From: Euryarchaeota archaeon UBA259
GTDB taxonomy: Archaea > Thermoplasmatota > Poseidoniia > Poseidoniales > Poseidoniaceae
Direction of reading: 5' to 3'
Assembly: GCA_002506275.1 (NCBI GenBank)
Contig: DAXG01000034.1
Coordinates: forward strand, 1 to 42,841
DNA: 42,841 nucleotides
The notes below the pieces were generated by a model that worked only from the letters and a program-made list of their open reading frames with translations, was not told the DNA's origin and did no database searches. Positions 8,597 to 16,650 of the stretch are shown piece by piece; within the stretch, counting starts at the first letter, position 1; each line of letters begins with the position of its first letter. A program made the position numbers and the translations under genes.

Positions 8597-8598
8597 AC

Positions 8599-9165
8599 TC
8601 AGTCCAAGTTGTCATCGCCTTCAGGTGCGTTGGCAGCCATGAGCAAACCAAGTCCGAAAGCAATCAATGCGATGCTCACGGAATAAACTCCAACATCAAT
8701 CCATCCGGTGTTAACGATACCGTAATAGAAGTAGAAAATAATTCCGAGCAAGACAGACCAAGCGCCGAAGAGTTTGTTCCATCCGCCGATGTCTGGGTCC
8801 ACCAACGCAGGCCAGGTGTCGTTGACAAGGATGCTCTTGAACCAGCCAGCGATTCCGGATTCGTCGTTGCCGAAGGTTCGAATTCCAAGGCCAGCCAAAG
8901 CGATACATAGGCCGATGAAGATGAAGTCAGAAAGGACCACTTGAACGCCGTCAGATTTTGGCTCAAAAGCCGCATTCATTGCTTCAAAGGTAAACAATCC
9001 ACCCCACGAAAGGTGATAGGTTGGATGAACCATTCCAATGATGTTCAATACGGCCAAGAAGATACCGAATATACCGATACCAGCGTACCAGTTTGCCATG
9101 GTGCGAGATGGGTTCAACAACATCGAAACAATGGTGGCGTCAGCGTCGCTGTTTTCTGTGCTCAT
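8599..9165 (-). CDS. Four-helix integral membrane protein, unknown function
   Basis: 188 residues with four hydrophobic helices: around WYAGIGIFGIFLAVLNIIG, VVLSDFIFIGLCIALAGLGI, LFGAWSVLLGIIFYFYYG and VYSVSIALIAFGLGLLMAA. The N terminus is polar and Ser/Asp-rich; the C terminus is acidic (EGDDNLD). No catalytic motif is visible, and I do not recognise the family. The chosen ATG has AGGTGG about 8 nt upstream (complement of ~9173-9178); a longer frame starting 14 codons earlier lacks that support. A TATA-like TTATATCC (minus strand, complement of 9187-9194) lies 26 bp before the ATG, so the gene probably has its own promoter. It is downstream of orc1/cdc6 on the same strand and convergent with the glycosyltransferase. 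Confidence 0.75.
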   Translation of the reverse strand: MSTENSDADATIVSMLLNPSRTMANWYAGIGIFGIFLAVLNIIGMVHPTYHLSWGGLFTFEAMNAAFEPKSDGVQVVLSDFIFIGLCIALAGLGIRTFGNDESGIAGWFKSILVNDTWPALVDPDIGGWNKLFGAWSVLLGIIFYFYYGIVNTGWIDVGVYSVSIALIAFGLGLLMAANAPEGDDNLD

Positions 9166-9238
9166 AATCCGCCCACCTACCTTTTGGATATAAGCACACC
9201 GAAGCATTCAGAATTGTATTGTTTCGCTATATAGGCAA

Positions 9239-10480
9239 TCAAAGTCGTGATTGATGGCGATAAGGTCGTTGGAAAACTTCTTCCATTTCCGATTCGGACT
9301 CAATCATAATCGCTTGTGCATCAACGTTGTTTGGGATGCAGGAATTGATTTGCTTTGAGCGGCCGTATCGCCCTTTACTTATGGTGCGAGCAGTGACCAG
9401 TCCGAGCATATCAAGGTTCGAAATGAGGCCCGAAACTCTACGTTGAGTCAAAGCATTGTGGCCAATGTATCGGCACGCTTGTTGGTAAACATCGTACACC
9501 TCTCCAGTCTGAATATTACGCAGGCCGTTCTTCTCATTGAGGAGGACGGATGCCAAAACGAGCTTTTGTTGACTTGGAAGCGACGAAATCACTGGAATCA
9601 TCTGATCCCTCTCAATTTGGTGTTGGGCCATTCGAACATGCCGTTGAGTGACGGTTGAATCACCGTTTTGTTCGGCTCTTTCAGTCGAGACACGTAACAA
9701 ATCCAATGCACATCGTGCATCACCGTGTTCTTGAGCAGCAAGTGCTGCACACAAGGCAATAACGCCTTCATCAAGAATTTCTTGCTTGAGCGAGCCTTCT
9801 GAGCGTTGGCGCAAAATGTCCTGAAGTTGGCTAGCATCGTACGGATTGAACACGATGTCAAGTTGCCCTAGACGAGAACGAACGCGTGGGTCGAGGAAAT
9901 CGGTGAATTTCAAATCGTTCGAAATACCGATGACGCAAGTTCGAGCGGATTTTAACGAGGCGTTGAGGCTGGTGAGATTGTACAGAAGATCGTCACCTGC
10001 TTTACGAACCAAGTGGTCAATCTCGTCGAGAACAAGAATGTAAACGCCGCCTTTTTCGTCCATTCGACGAACAAGTTCCGCAAACACACGGTCTGTTGGC
10101 CATCCTGTAAATGGAATCTCATCGATTTCGTGTTCTTCACGCAACGAGTTCCCAAGATGGCTCAAGACCCGGTATTGGGTATCAATTTGTCTGCAGTTGA
10201 CCATGATTGAACGAACGGCTCGGTTCTTTTCTGCGCCTTTTTCTTCGAGTTGGTTGCAGACGAATTTTGTCACTGCCGTTTTTCCAGCGCCGGTGACGCC
10301 GTAAAGAGTCATGTTCGATGGAATTTGACCGTTCAAAGCTTCAACCAAATTGAAAGCAATGGCTTCGATTTCCTTCTCCCGATGTGGAAGGTTTTCGGGG
10401 AGGTGGTCGTGACGAAGTTTTTCCTTGTTTAAGAACAGAGTTTGCCGTGAGAGGAAATCATCGAAAATGTTTCTGCTCAT
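9239..10480 (-). CDS. cdc6: Orc1/Cdc6 replication initiator
   Basis: 413 residues from the chosen start. This is the archaeal Orc1/Cdc6 AAA+ ATPase, which binds origin recognition boxes and loads the MCM helicase. Seen: an N-terminal arm with the family-typical LPENLPHREKEIEAIA, Walker A GVTGAGKT (residues 61-68), Walker B VLDEIDHL, sensor 1 GISNDLKF, the sensor 2/lid region with DARCALDLLR, and a C-terminal winged helix (QQKLVLASVLLNEKN, then YRYIGHNALTQRRVSGLISNL-like helices). A longer reading from 10567 adds 29 residues of no family resemblance, so I prefer the ATG at 10480 with AGAGG 8 nt upstream. TATA-like CCTTTATAATC on the minus strand (about 10629-10639) may be its promoter. No clear origin repeat cluster was found beside it. 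Confidence 0.92.
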   Translation of the reverse strand: MSRNIFDDFLSRQTLFLNKEKLRHDHLPENLPHREKEIEAIAFNLVEALNGQIPSNMTLYGVTGAGKTAVTKFVCNQLEEKGAEKNRAVRSIMVNCRQIDTQYRVLSHLGNSLREEHEIDEIPFTGWPTDRVFAELVRRMDEKGGVYILVLDEIDHLVRKAGDDLLYNLTSLNASLKSARTCVIGISNDLKFTDFLDPRVRSRLGQLDIVFNPYDASQLQDILRQRSEGSLKQEILDEGVIALCAALAAQEHGDARCALDLLRVSTERAEQNGDSTVTQRHVRMAQHQIERDQMIPVISSLPSQQKLVLASVLLNEKNGLRNIQTGEVYDVYQQACRYIGHNALTQRRVSGLISNLDMLGLVTARTISKGRYGRSKQINSCIPNNVDAQAIMIESESEMEEVFQRPYRHQSRL

Positions 10481-10715
10481 GTTGGTGGCCTCTTGGGTTC
10501 TGGTCGAATCGTCAAAGTTCCGGGCGGGACTTGCGCGATAATGTGCGTTAGTCCGAGTCCCCCTCATAAGTATGACCGTCGATGAGATTTGCAGGTAGAG
10601 TTTTCAATCGTTCTGTGAATTAAATACGAGATTATAAAGGGTCTCGCTTTATACGCTCTTTCAGTAAAAAATAACACACTTTTGGGTCGTTTTCCGAACG
10701 AAAGCCCCGCCAAAC
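10481..10715. promoter_or_regulatory. Promoter region upstream of orc1/cdc6
   Basis: 235 bp between the RNase Z-like gene and orc1/cdc6. Two minus-strand TATA-like elements are visible: CTTTATAATC (complement of ~10630-10639) and GTATAAAG (complement of ~10648-10655). If the first is used, transcription would start near 10609, giving a leader of about 130 nt before the preferred ATG. I looked for repeated origin boxes with a G-run and saw none convincing. Confidence 0.4.
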
Positions 10716-11525
10716 TCACTCGTGGTATTTCTTCATTCCAAGAACCCAATTCTCTCCGCTTCGATGAAGACAAAGTCCGTCTTCAGCATGGTGGACATTT
10801 GCTGGATGAACTGGATATTCATCGGTCACAGTGACTTCTGAATGAACACCGGGTTGGTCAATGTAGGTGTGCGTTACAATCAACCGAACGGATTCTGCCT
10901 TTTCTGCCAGCGTTTGAATGTCTGAAGGTTTGTGGTGATGGTCAGAATCAACCCATTCAGGATACCCCATTTCGATGATGGCCATGCTTGCTGAACAGAT
11001 TTCATCATGGAGCGTTTGGCACGGACCTGAATCACCGCTGTGAACAAAGCTTCCTTCTTGACCAGAATTGAAATGGTAGCCGTAAGGATCCACCGATTCA
11101 TCGTGTTGGACGCGGAACCGTTTCCAAGAGAGTCCGGAATCCAATTCTCCTTCGACTTCTGATTTCCATGTAACGGTCGCAAATATTTCTTCCAAACTAC
11201 CTGGATAGGCCAACTCACACAATTTCCACAGATGTTCCTTGACACCATCAGCAGCAACAACCGTGAGAGGTTTGAGCATGGCACGGTCGGAAATGTACCG
11301 ACGTTCAAGCAACAAGAACGGGAATCCAAACACGTGGTCACCGTGAACATGGGTGATGAAGATGGTCTCAATCTCGCTGAGAGGAACGCGAGCACGACGT
11401 AGACTTGCCATCGCAGTTGGAGGACAGTCAATGATGTGCTTGCCATCGATGAGTGCAAACGAGTGATATCGGCCGTACGGCATGAAGGCGTTACCCGTTC
11501 CAAGCATCTTCACCTCCTTGGCCAT
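10716..11525 (-). CDS. RNase Z-like metallo-beta-lactamase-fold hydrolase
   Basis: 269 residues of the metallo-beta-lactamase fold. The N-terminal KMLGTGNAF strand-loop and the zinc motif THVHGDHVFGFPFLL (HxHxDH) resemble tRNase Z, which removes tRNA 3' trailers. HSGDSG supplies the Asp ligand, and VTHTY near residue 215 the last motif. The protein is slightly shorter than typical RNase Z, and I cannot see the exosite arm, so it could be another member of the superfamily. Start uncertain: the first ATG has only AAGGT next to it, whereas the ATG six codons downstream (11507) is preceded by AAGGAGGTGA. The first is kept because it preserves the N-terminal beta strand. It sits last in the leftward series starting at ribA, 57 bp after the FAD oxidoreductase. 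Confidence 0.78.
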   Translation of the reverse strand: MAKEVKMLGTGNAFMPYGRYHSFALIDGKHIIDCPPTAMASLRRARVPLSEIETIFITHVHGDHVFGFPFLLLERRYISDRAMLKPLTVVAADGVKEHLWKLCELAYPGSLEEIFATVTWKSEVEGELDSGLSWKRFRVQHDESVDPYGYHFNSGQEGSFVHSGDSGPCQTLHDEICSASMAIIEMGYPEWVDSDHHHKPSDIQTLAEKAESVRLIVTHTYIDQPGVHSEVTVTDEYPVHPANVHHAEDGLCLHRSGENWVLGMKKYHE

Positions 11526-11582
11526 ACCTTGTCCAAGAGGGCCGACTTCTTTTCTTCATCGGTCGGGAAAAATGGCCGTTGT

Positions 11583-12836
11583 TCAACTGGAAGAGAACGT
11601 CTCAATAATTCGCTGAGAAGTTTTCTCCGCCGAAAGCAGGGCCCCTTCGACGCTCCCATGCACGGTGTGGTCTCCGCATACGAACGGACCTTCGGTTGCT
11701 GATGATTGACCGGTAAGTGCAGTGCCGGCTGCAACTTCTGGTAAAGCGTGTTCAATGTGTTGAGTGGCTAAGGTTTGCCATGCATCTACTTCGGAGCCGA
11801 ACCATGAACGTAATTCCTTTGTAGCTACATCAAGCACTTGGTTTGCGTCGGTGAGGCCCAAGGAATCTGCAGTTTCACCAACGATGGTGACGGTAACCAG
11901 TGAACGGCCCTCAGGTGCATAACTGGGCTGTACATCGGAGGGAACGGCGATGTGGGCAATCAATTGATTGTGGAGTTTGACATCGCCGTTGAGCATGATG
12001 TGGTTGGAAGTGAAAGGCGATGTGGGTGCATCAAAATGCAGCGTCCAAACATGGCGCTTGCTTTCACTCCGTCGAGGATTGTAAGCATGAACGACGGCGT
12101 CAAACGTTTTTTCCTGACCACCAATTCGCAGGGTGTGCTCATCAAGAAGTTCGGCCTCAGTGCTCAAATGGATGCGTTGGTCGCCGAGCACATCAGCCAA
12201 AAAGCGGGGGGCTGCGGCAATTCCATCTTTTGGTAGAACCATGTCACCTTCCGACATCATTCTGAAGACGAACCGAAACATTCTCTCGTTTGTTCGCAGG
12301 TCCTTTTCAAGAAAAATACCGGAAAAAAGCGGATGAAAGAATCGGTCAATCATGGATTGTGAGAATCCTCTCTTGCGCAGCATGGTGCTGGTTTCCTTAT
12401 CGTCCCCCTCAAATACTCGCTCAAGGTTTCCTCGACGGACCGAATGGCGTAAACGAGCAACGCGCAGCAAATCAAACTGCGAAGCAAAACCGTTCAATCC
12501 GCCTGCAAGACCTTGAATCGGTCGTCGGAAAGGGTCGGCTAAACGCCAAAACTTGGCCTTGCCTTTCTTGCGTTGAACGACTACCGCGCCGGGCTCAAAC
12601 GCTTGAGCACCAAGTTTCTGGAAATCAAAGGCACGCTTCGAAGTCGGATAGGCGGATTGCATCACATGAAAGCCATGGTCAAGTAAAAATCCGTTGACTT
12701 TATCGGTCGTCATTCGTCCGCCAATGCGGTCTGCTTTTTCGTAGACCTGAACATCAAAACCCGCCTCATGTAAGATTGCAGCGCATCGAAGTCCAGACAA
12801 TCCTGCGCCGAGAACTGCGATCGATTGGCTCAACAT
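11583..12836 (-). CDS. FAD-dependent amine oxidase/phytoene desaturase-like oxidoreductase
   Basis: 417 residues. The N terminus is a classic dinucleotide-binding Rossmann motif, AVLGAGLSGLRCA (residues ~7-19), followed by VYEKADRIGGRM, the second FAD signature of the amine oxidase/desaturase superfamily. DHGFHVMQSAYP is characteristic of a subgroup of flavin oxidoreductases related to carotenoid desaturases and protoporphyrinogen oxidase. The C terminus has the terminal FAD motif CGDHTVHGSVEGALLSAEKT. The substrate is unknown. Homologous flavoproteins occur in light-induced gene clusters of bacteria next to photolyase and SDR proteins, which are also nearby here, suggesting a photoprotection or carotenoid role. 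GAGGTGGT lies directly before the ATG, overlapping the stop of the ABC1 kinase gene; the two are clearly co-translated. Confidence 0.85.
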   Translation of the reverse strand: MLSQSIAVLGAGLSGLRCAAILHEAGFDVQVYEKADRIGGRMTTDKVNGFLLDHGFHVMQSAYPTSKRAFDFQKLGAQAFEPGAVVVQRKKGKAKFWRLADPFRRPIQGLAGGLNGFASQFDLLRVARLRHSVRRGNLERVFEGDDKETSTMLRKRGFSQSMIDRFFHPLFSGIFLEKDLRTNERMFRFVFRMMSEGDMVLPKDGIAAAPRFLADVLGDQRIHLSTEAELLDEHTLRIGGQEKTFDAVVHAYNPRRSESKRHVWTLHFDAPTSPFTSNHIMLNGDVKLHNQLIAHIAVPSDVQPSYAPEGRSLVTVTIVGETADSLGLTDANQVLDVATKELRSWFGSEVDAWQTLATQHIEHALPEVAAGTALTGQSSATEGPFVCGDHTVHGSVEGALLSAEKTSQRIIETFSSS

Positions 12837-12842
12837 ACCACC

Positions 12843-14060
12843 TCAAATGTTCAGTTTTTCTTTGAACTCTTCCAAGAAAGGCCCCATCGATTGAATAAGC
12901 AAAGCATCAGGGTGTGTTCGTATGACAAGACCGTCAAGGTACATCAGCGCTCGAATAATCGGGAAGGCTTCCTCACCAAAGTTCGCTCCTGCGTGTTCTA
13001 CCGCAGCACGGACCGTTTTCATCATGATACGGGTGAGGCTTTGTTCACCAACCGGCTTGTTCTCAAAGTCGTGGTATATTTCGCCCATCGTCGAATAATA
13101 CTTCTTGAGTTTCTTTTCGTTTGGTGTGACTTCGGTCATGGCAAGCAACGCCGTGAATGCCTCTTGCCGTTCTTGGCGAGACAGGTGGTCGAAGAAAGTA
13201 AACAGCGAGTGCGCAACATGTTTCGGCGCATGGCATATTGCTCCGTTATCGATGAACACGAATTTTCCGTCTTTGTCCACGATACAGTTCCCTGGATGAA
13301 GGTCGCCGTGGAAGGTACCAATTCCGAACAAGAAAGCACCGTGTATGCGGAAGAACTGAAGCAGGAAATCCCAACTGAGCGATTTTTCCTCGATGCCTTC
13401 TTCCAGTGACATTCCTTCGATGTATTCAGAGACAAGGATGTCTTGGTTGGACAGTTCAGAATAGTACACTGGGAATCGAAGCAGTGACATTTCGAAGTCG
13501 TTGGACAAGGAAGTCTGAATGCCCTTGAGTTCATCTGCCCCTTTGATTTCGTTGCGCAAGTCGAGTTCTCTCAATGTATAATCCGCAACGTGATTGATCA
13601 ACGCCATTGGGTTGCCAACCTTTCGGAGTTTTGGCGCAAAGATGAGGAATATTCGCAACCATCGACGCATTCGAGTTACTTCTTTCTTGAATTCAACGGC
13701 GTTTGTCTGCTTAATGAATTTGATAACGACTTCTTCGCCCGTCTTCAGTCGCCCACGATGGACTTGACCTACCGATGCTGCTGCAAGGGGTTGGTCGTCG
13801 ATGAAATCAAACGCATCGGTGAAACCTTTCGGTGCTTTTTTGGCGATGGTTTCGTGCAAGTTCTCAGATTCAATGGACGCAGCATGCTGATACAATTGTT
13901 GCAGTTGGCGGCATTTTTCGACACCGAGTAAATCCGGACGGAGAGCGAAGATTTGAGCTAATTTCACTGCGATGAGGCCTTGACGTTGAATCCAGTCAAG
14001 GTCAGCGGGTTTCTTCCGCAAAATTTGTCGCATAAAGCGAAAGAAAGTGAATGCTCGCAT
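12843..14060 (-). CDS. ABC1/ADCK/UbiB-family atypical protein kinase
   Basis: 405 residues. This family (COQ8/UbiB) supports isoprenoid quinone or lipid metabolism at the membrane through ATPase/kinase activity. Seen: the N-terminal KxGQ-like motif, here VKLAQ (Lys33-Gln36); the Ala-rich nucleotide loop AAASVGQVH; VVIKFIK with the ATP-binding Lys; a kinase hinge at EYIEGMSLEEG; the catalytic loop HGDLHPGN; and the metal-binding FIDNGA. Two departures stand out: the usual Gly of KxGQ is Ala, and DFG reads DNG. No membrane helix is evident at the C terminus. It lies between the TrmB-like regulator (42 bp upstream) and the FAD oxidoreductase (6 bp downstream), so an oxidoreductase partner in isoprenoid/quinone chemistry is plausible. 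Confidence 0.87.
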   Translation of the reverse strand: MRAFTFFRFMRQILRKKPADLDWIQRQGLIAVKLAQIFALRPDLLGVEKCRQLQQLYQHAASIESENLHETIAKKAPKGFTDAFDFIDDQPLAAASVGQVHRGRLKTGEEVVIKFIKQTNAVEFKKEVTRMRRWLRIFLIFAPKLRKVGNPMALINHVADYTLRELDLRNEIKGADELKGIQTSLSNDFEMSLLRFPVYYSELSNQDILVSEYIEGMSLEEGIEEKSLSWDFLLQFFRIHGAFLFGIGTFHGDLHPGNCIVDKDGKFVFIDNGAICHAPKHVAHSLFTFFDHLSRQERQEAFTALLAMTEVTPNEKKLKKYYSTMGEIYHDFENKPVGEQSLTRIMMKTVRAAVEHAGANFGEEAFPIIRALMYLDGLVIRTHPDALLIQSMGPFLEEFKEKLNI

Positions 14061-14102
14061 ACACCGTTTTCAGGACAACGGCTTATCAAAGGATGTTTTT
14101 TC

Positions 14103-15506
14103 TCAATCCGATTCTTCGTCCAATTCTTCATCGATGAAAATCAATGTGTAACGCCATGTTGGTTCATCGCTACCTTCGACGGCTTCTCGGCGAACACGGA
14201 CATTACCGTTGTCAGGATATCGAGCAAGCAGCGCACCTTGGATGATTCCGTCGTCAAGTTCCCAAAGTGGTAATGCCTCTTTCGAATCGGTGTTTGCAGG
14301 GTGAGCAAGTTTGACGATGATGTGGAAAAACGGGTCACTGTCGTAATCGAGTTCTCCCAGCCCAGCATGTTCCCACCAGTCCATCAATTCATTGAGGTAT
14401 TCAACATGACCTTCGATTTTTCGAAGACTGAAGGTCAATTCTTCGCCGATGCGTTGTCCAACTTGACGCAACATGGTGTTGATGTCTATGCCAAGCTGGT
14501 TGAGGCTTTGGACGGTTCCTTCTTGCAACGCGGTACGTGCTTGATTGATGCCACGCGTTGATGCGAGGAACGATTCAGGGTTGAACGGCGTATCTTTTTC
14601 GGGAAGTTCGGTACTGACTTGAAGTGCATCGCGGAATTGATCAAGGAACGAACCTTGTCCAACGGTAAGTCGCAACGGGTCGACGATTCGCTCTTCAGTA
14701 AAGCGCTTCTTTGCACTTTCAAAATCCACAGCCTTGTTCCAAATTGCGGAAACGAAATCCGAATGAGAACTGCTGAATACATCGGAGTTGATGACCAGTG
14801 CAGCATCTTCTCGGCCTCGTCCAACGGGGTTTTCCTCGACATGGAGGAATTGAATGACGTTGTTCGTATCCTGCAGAACACCCAAGGAATTGATTTCATC
14901 GGTGTGACGAACCTCAATGGCATCATCGAGTTGGTCGTAGAATCGTATTGTTCTTCGATCAAGTTGGGCAAGAACGGTCACTACGACGCCACGTTGAGAG
15001 GCTGAATTTACTTCAGCGAGGCCGGATGAACGGCAGAGATGGAGTATGCCAAATCGGCCGAGAAGCAGTGTGAGGCGCTCTTCGGCCTCATCAGCAAAGT
15101 TCGCAATCTTCTTGTGAATGTGTTCTCGACCTTTTAGCACAGCAAATCGAGCGTTCGTTTCTCCAGATTCACTGTCTTTTTCTTCTTCATAGTCGGATTT
15201 AGCACCGGACATCAGTTTGTCAAACGATTGGCTGGTACGGTCAATTCGCTCGCGCTGGTCTTTAATGAGGCGCTTGAATAAAACCGGAAGCGACGAACAA
15301 GAAAAGCGCATAGGTCGGTCGGCAGTAACGCTAACCAAGCCAATTTCGGTGAGTCTTGACAATGAGTTGTATGCATCAAGGCGGTTGGTGCCGAGTTTCT
15401 TTGCCAACTCGCTTGCTTTGAGTTCTTTTGAGGTCGAGAGGAGAACAACGGAGCGCGCTTCTCGCTCGGACAATCCGGCATCTTGGAACAATTCGGTCCA
15501 ATTCAT
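14103..15506 (-). CDS. TrmB-type transcriptional regulator
   Basis: 467 residues. Residues ~1-75 are a TrmB-like winged helix: ELFQDAGLSEREARSVVLL and ELKASELAKKLGTNRLDAYNSLSRLTEIGLV (helix-turn-helix), followed by the wing VSVTADRPMRFSC. A coiled linker (~80-115) follows, then a phospholipase D-like sensor region (~125-260: LKGREHIHKKIANFADEAEERLTLLLG) as in TrmB family regulators. The additional ~200-residue C-terminal half, ending in an acidic tail (DEELDEESD), is longer than usual and unassigned. The ATG overlaps the stop of the peroxiredoxin gene (ATGA) and has GGAGGAG upstream. Being inside the operon, it may regulate the ribA-peroxiredoxin promoter, where an inverted repeat is visible. 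Confidence 0.82.
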   Translation of the reverse strand: MNWTELFQDAGLSEREARSVVLLSTSKELKASELAKKLGTNRLDAYNSLSRLTEIGLVSVTADRPMRFSCSSLPVLFKRLIKDQRERIDRTSQSFDKLMSGAKSDYEEEKDSESGETNARFAVLKGREHIHKKIANFADEAEERLTLLLGRFGILHLCRSSGLAEVNSASQRGVVVTVLAQLDRRTIRFYDQLDDAIEVRHTDEINSLGVLQDTNNVIQFLHVEENPVGRGREDAALVINSDVFSSSHSDFVSAIWNKAVDFESAKKRFTEERIVDPLRLTVGQGSFLDQFRDALQVSTELPEKDTPFNPESFLASTRGINQARTALQEGTVQSLNQLGIDINTMLRQVGQRIGEELTFSLRKIEGHVEYLNELMDWWEHAGLGELDYDSDPFFHIIVKLAHPANTDSKEALPLWELDDGIIQGALLARYPDNGNVRVRREAVEGSDEPTWRYTLIFIDEELDEESD

Positions 15507-15982
15507 TTCATTTCTCCTCCGGATGAGAGGGAACTGAATGCATCAAGAATCCGAGCAACGTGACGGCGTGGTCGGAAGAGCCAGTCGTAACAATAGTGGA
15601 CCTTGCGGTCCGGTCCGATGAGGAACGAAGACTTGCTTGGGAAAATACCGAGGTGAACGGGTACGCCGTATGCATCGGCAACCTCGCGGTCAGGGTCGCT
15701 CAAGAGTGCAAAAGGTAAATTCAGTTCAGATTTGAAACGGCGGTGGTCTTCAAGAGAATCTTGGCTGATTCCAATCACTTCGACCGGAGGGGTCAGCGAT
15801 TGGAACAAATCGAACTGTTCCTTGAACGTCAAACACCCGCGCTTACAGGTTGGGGAGCCGTCCTTAGCATAGAAGAACAGAACTTTCCATTTGTCGTCAT
15901 AATCGGCCAACGAAATGGTTTCCTCGGTCGTCGATGGAAGCGTGAAATTGGGTGCTGTCTGACCGACAAGTTTGTTTCCCAT
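15503..15982 (-). CDS. Peroxiredoxin (AhpC/TSA, BCP-like)
   Basis: 159 residues of thioredoxin fold. It reduces H2O2 or organic hydroperoxides in the cytoplasm. The active-site region is KVLFFYAKDGSPTCKRGCLTF, with peroxidatic Cys46 and a probable resolving Cys50. The spacing C-x3-C is one residue shorter than the C-x4-C of typical BCP (PGCTxxxC), which may alter disulfide geometry. NFTLPSTTEETISLADY and FKSELNLPFALLSDPDREVADAYGV are standard peroxiredoxin segments. It is followed, with a 4-nt overlap, by a TrmB-like regulator. TTTACAA on the minus strand centred about 25 bp upstream suggests its own leaderless promoter. That element lies inside the inverted repeat GTACT/AGTAC at 16001-16018. 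Confidence 0.9.
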   Translation of the reverse strand: MGNKLVGQTAPNFTLPSTTEETISLADYDDKWKVLFFYAKDGSPTCKRGCLTFKEQFDLFQSLTPPVEVIGISQDSLEDHRRFKSELNLPFALLSDPDREVADAYGVPVHLGIFPSKSSFLIGPDRKVHYCYDWLFRPRRHVARILDAFSSLSSGGEMK

Positions 15983-16000
15983 ACCACTGCCTCAAGAGTT

Positions 16001-16018
16001 GTACTTGTAAAGTAGTAC
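16001..16018. promoter_or_regulatory. Inverted repeat over the probable peroxiredoxin promoter
   Basis: GTACT (16001-16005) and AGTAC (16014-16018) are perfect inverted arms around TGTAAAGT. The centre, read on the minus strand as TTTACAA, is a TATA-like element about 25 bp before the peroxiredoxin ATG. Binding of a dimer here would block TBP, so it is a reasonable repressor operator. It overlaps the last base of ribA's stop codon. Confidence 0.4.
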
Positions 16019-16650
16019 TATGCTTGTTCTGGAATTAAGTGACCCATACGCTTTGCCTTCGTGGAAAGATAATGGTTGTTGGTTTTGCATCGACCGGTGA
16101 TGTGAGGGACACGTTCACCGATCGAGATACCGTTTGAACGAAGCCCTTCGATTTTGAGAGGATTGTTGGTCATCAACCGGACTTTCGAGACGCCGACTTG
16201 CTTGAGCATGTGTGCGCTGAAGTTGTATTCACGTCCATCGGCCGGCAAATTGAGCGCGAGGTTTGCATCAAGCGTATCCATTCCCAAGTCTTGTAGTGCG
16301 TAAGCGCGTATCTTTGCTTCAAGGCCAATACCGCGACCTTCTTGTCGCATGTAAACAACAGCACCGCATCCTTCTTCTTGTATACGCTTCATTGCAGCAC
16401 GCAACTGTGGTCCACAGTCACACTTAAGCGAACCAAATGCATCACCAGTCAAACATTCAGAATGGATGCGTACCAGTGGAGATTTCGTCGTGTCATCAAG
16501 TCCAACGGAGAGTATGCTGTGTTCAGCTCCAGCGTCGTCAACGAAGACGCGCATTCTAAAATTACCTTCTTCGGTAGGAAGTATAGCGTCTGATTTGATG
16601 TCTTTGGCAAGGTTATAGTTCTTGATATCAAGGTTGTAGTTCTTGTTCAT
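16018..16650 (-). CDS. ribA: GTP cyclohydrolase II
   Basis: 210 residues. This bacterial-type RibA converts GTP to 2,5-diamino-6-ribosylamino-4-pyrimidinone 5'-phosphate, formate and pyrophosphate, the first step of riboflavin/FAD synthesis. Zinc ligands are Cys66, Cys77 and Cys79 in ECLTGDAFGSLKCDCG. The active-site segment VYMRQEGRGIGL (~99-110) and DANLALNLPADGREY follow, with LMTNNPLKIEGL near the C terminus. An in-frame longer start (16752) is unlikely: TTTTATAATC on the minus strand is 26 bp before the ATG at 16650, so the message is probably leaderless. Many archaea use the unrelated ArfA instead, so this type suggests an exchange from bacteria. Its product feeds flavin for the neighbouring photolyase and FAD oxidoreductase. 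Confidence 0.93.
   Translation of the reverse strand: MNKNYNLDIKNYNLAKDIKSDAILPTEEGNFRMRVFVDDAGAEHSILSVGLDDTTKSPLVRIHSECLTGDAFGSLKCDCGPQLRAAMKRIQEEGCGAVVYMRQEGRGIGLEAKIRAYALQDLGMDTLDANLALNLPADGREYNFSAHMLKQVGVSKVRLMTNNPLKIEGLRSNGISIGERVPHITGRCKTNNHYLSTKAKRMGHLIPEQA

Noticed and set aside
11510..11582. Short open stretch reading EQRPFFPTDEEKKSALLDKVW between the FAD oxidoreductase and the RNase Z-like gene, perhaps a frameshifted tail
   Set aside because: The oxidoreductase already ends in its normal FAD motif and helix, and the stretch has no start of its own. It ends inside a ribosome-binding site, so it is likely coincidence.
12825..13409. 194-codon plus-strand frame antisense to the ABC1 kinase gene
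   Set aside because: It lies wholly opposite a clear kinase gene with intact motifs; its composition reflects the complement (Phe/Arg/His-rich), and no ribosome site is seen.
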